A DNA stretch of 64,000 nucleotides, taken from positions 1,446,057-1,510,056 of the forward strand of contig VFFE01007255.1 of the NCBI GenBank assembly GCA_008921705.1. Reading direction: 5' to 3'. This DNA is from Burhinus oedicnemus. Lineage: Eukaryota; Chordata; Aves; Charadriiformes; Burhinidae. Below the pieces are notes generated by a model that saw only the letters and a list, made by a program, of their open reading frames with translations, did not search any database and was not told where the DNA came from. How positions within the stretch are numbered: the first letter of the stretch is position 1; the number at the start of each line of letters is the position of its first letter. Below are positions 62,277-64,000 of this stretch, one piece after another. The position numbers and the translations under genes are program-made.

Positions 62277-64000
62277 AATATACACCATTTAGTTTTACAT
62301 TATAACACTATACAAGCATAAATGGCAAGATAAGTTGTAAAGGAGTGGAGAATCAGCCCTAGTATACAGCAAATAAGAGGTTTTCTGCTGTCTTTCACCT
62401 TTGTGTTAATTTACAAAGCACACAACAGTAATTTGGGGTTTTGCTGTTATTAATCCTGCTTATTATCAAGGGGATTTTAGTAGCGTTTATTCAGAATTTA
62501 TGATGAAAACTTACAGGACAGTAGTGTCAGGGGAAAGAGAAAATTTAGGACTAATTGTAGGCAATTGGTAAATCGCATCATCAGCAAAAGTTGGTGAATA
62601 ACTGATTCCCAATACATCTATCTCAGCATTTTTTCCTGTAAAGGTAAAAGAGAAGGAACATTGCCAGCTCATCATGCTTACAGGAAAAAGTGGATTAAAA
62701 CAGAAGAGCCTGTTTTGAGCCTGTTGAAGACTTCAGAGCCTCAAAAAAATGGCAGTGACTTGCTATATTTTCCAAGATAGTACTAAGTGAAACTGAGGAA
62801 GCTCACAGTAGAGATGACTAAACACCGAAATAGTGAATACTTAGCAGAGGGAATATTTATGGTGAACTGGGTACTAAGTTAAGATTTCATTGAAACTCTG
62901 AAGATTTACCCATTTGATTATCTTGCCCAAGCTGCAGCCGCACAGATAATTTAATTAGCAATCAGAACTTTGTTCACTGGTCCACCACAAATGAAAAAGT
63001 TCAATTTTTCACTCTTTAGTAAGTTAACTAAAAAATTCAACTAGGAGAGCAAGGTAAATGGATTGGTTATTTCCTTCAACACATTTAAAAAAAGACGTTA
63101 GGGAGATTAAGTTAAAAACGTAAGGATTGCAAGAACAAACTCTGACATATACAAGTAGGTGCTACTAGAAGTAGACAGCAGGTCACTGTAAAGAGGAGGT
63201 TGCTGACAGCAACTCCACTGAGCCCCTCTCACTAAATCGAGCTCCAGGAGAGGACTAGTTTGTGTGACAGATATTGCAGGGGGTCAAGACTGAATTTTAA
63301 TATTGTCCAGTGTGGGTGAATTATTAGCATCTCCCCTTCCTTTTACTGTTATATTCAGCTGCAAGCTGGCCTCAGGCAATCTTGTTTTCCCTATAAAAAT
63401 TTGCAGGAAATGCAGGAGATGCGTGATATTAGAGGTAATATGCTGTACATTCTATTCACCCAGGTGATATTGCTGAAGTCAGTGGAGCTATTTGCATACA
63501 TCTGGCAAATGATATTAAAGTCTTGCCTAATGCCATTAGCCTGACAAGAATATACCAATCTCAGTTTATGAACATTAAAGAATTATAACCCACAAGTATC
63601 AAAAAATAATCAAGACATCATTTGCCTTGATGTCAGCATACCTAAAAGCTGTTCTGCAGTCCTGTCTCGCAGCATCCTGGCACCTAGCAATGGTCTGACC
63701 AAACCCCACTCAACTGTCTCTGTAAGACTTAAACAGCACTAGAAACACAGTTGGCTTTACTGAGGGAAGGTGAAGAAGGAAGAACCAGAGTGTCTCAGCC
63801 TTTTTGTTTGTAACTTCCCCAGTCTTTTATCTAATATTTCATAGAATTTTAAAATTCTTCTCAGTTCCTAGTATCTTTCCTTCCTCTATTTAGGGAAAGC
63901 AATTTTCAACTACAACGCACTTCAAAATCTTGTGCTGTGGTGCATGCCCAAGAACACAGAAATCAGCCCTCAAAACATCAAAAAAGATCCAACCGAGGTT
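62277..64000. other. Anonymous non-coding stretch
   Basis: I see no gene, no nameable repeat and no open frame worth reporting. AT-rich TTTAATTAGCAAT-type words near 62950 are compatible with homeodomain sites but are common in AT-rich DNA. Confidence 0.55.

Overview
The window looks like nuclear DNA of a bird, probably a neoavian. The evidence is three 3' fragments of CR1 LINEs with avian-type ends (24772-24905 +, 48095-48315 +, 56180-56280 -), one complete solo LTR of the avian ERVL type (56584-57229), and scattered remnants of old amniote SINEs. The sequence is AT-rich, poor in CpG and poor in repeats. The call of a bird rests on recognising repeat families by eye, without database comparison.

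No protein-coding gene, rRNA, tRNA or CRISPR array could be established. The longest open frames are about 136 codons and read as chance frames. The window is best described as a gene desert or the inside of one or more very large introns. A few segments have good splice signals on both sides and an open frame: 14721-14815 (-) and 25001-25034 (-), whose phases fit each other, 50023-50124 (+), and possibly a last exon at 18861-18963 (+). Segments of this kind are common by chance, so they are given as low-confidence candidates.

Layout. 1-6 kb: anonymous DNA with a perfect 10-bp hairpin (118-145), an A-rich tract (899-946) and a very small CpG-dense patch (about 5489-5578). 6-25 kb: mostly anonymous, with two copies of an unnamed dispersed repeat (8574-8657, 16419-16502), MIR-like remnants (17408-17490, 20823-20915), three candidate exons, and a CR1 tail near 24.8 kb. 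25-47 kb: several short two-copy tandem duplications (about 30171, 33498, 39546), a MIR-like tail (33738), a 20-N gap next to a C run (28867-28904), a strikingly G-poor tract (36690-37060) and T-, G/T-rich simple sequence. 47-64 kb: the densest repeat region, with the youngest-looking CR1 (48095-48315), a short minus-strand CR1, the solo LTR with a perfect 5-bp target duplication, palindromic old amniote repeats (55382, 57441), MIR-like SINE remnants (60440, 62168) and a second 20-N gap (61699-61718).

No set of genes acts together here. What the window records is mobile-element history and perhaps isolated exons or regulatory DNA that only alignment and transcript data could reveal.
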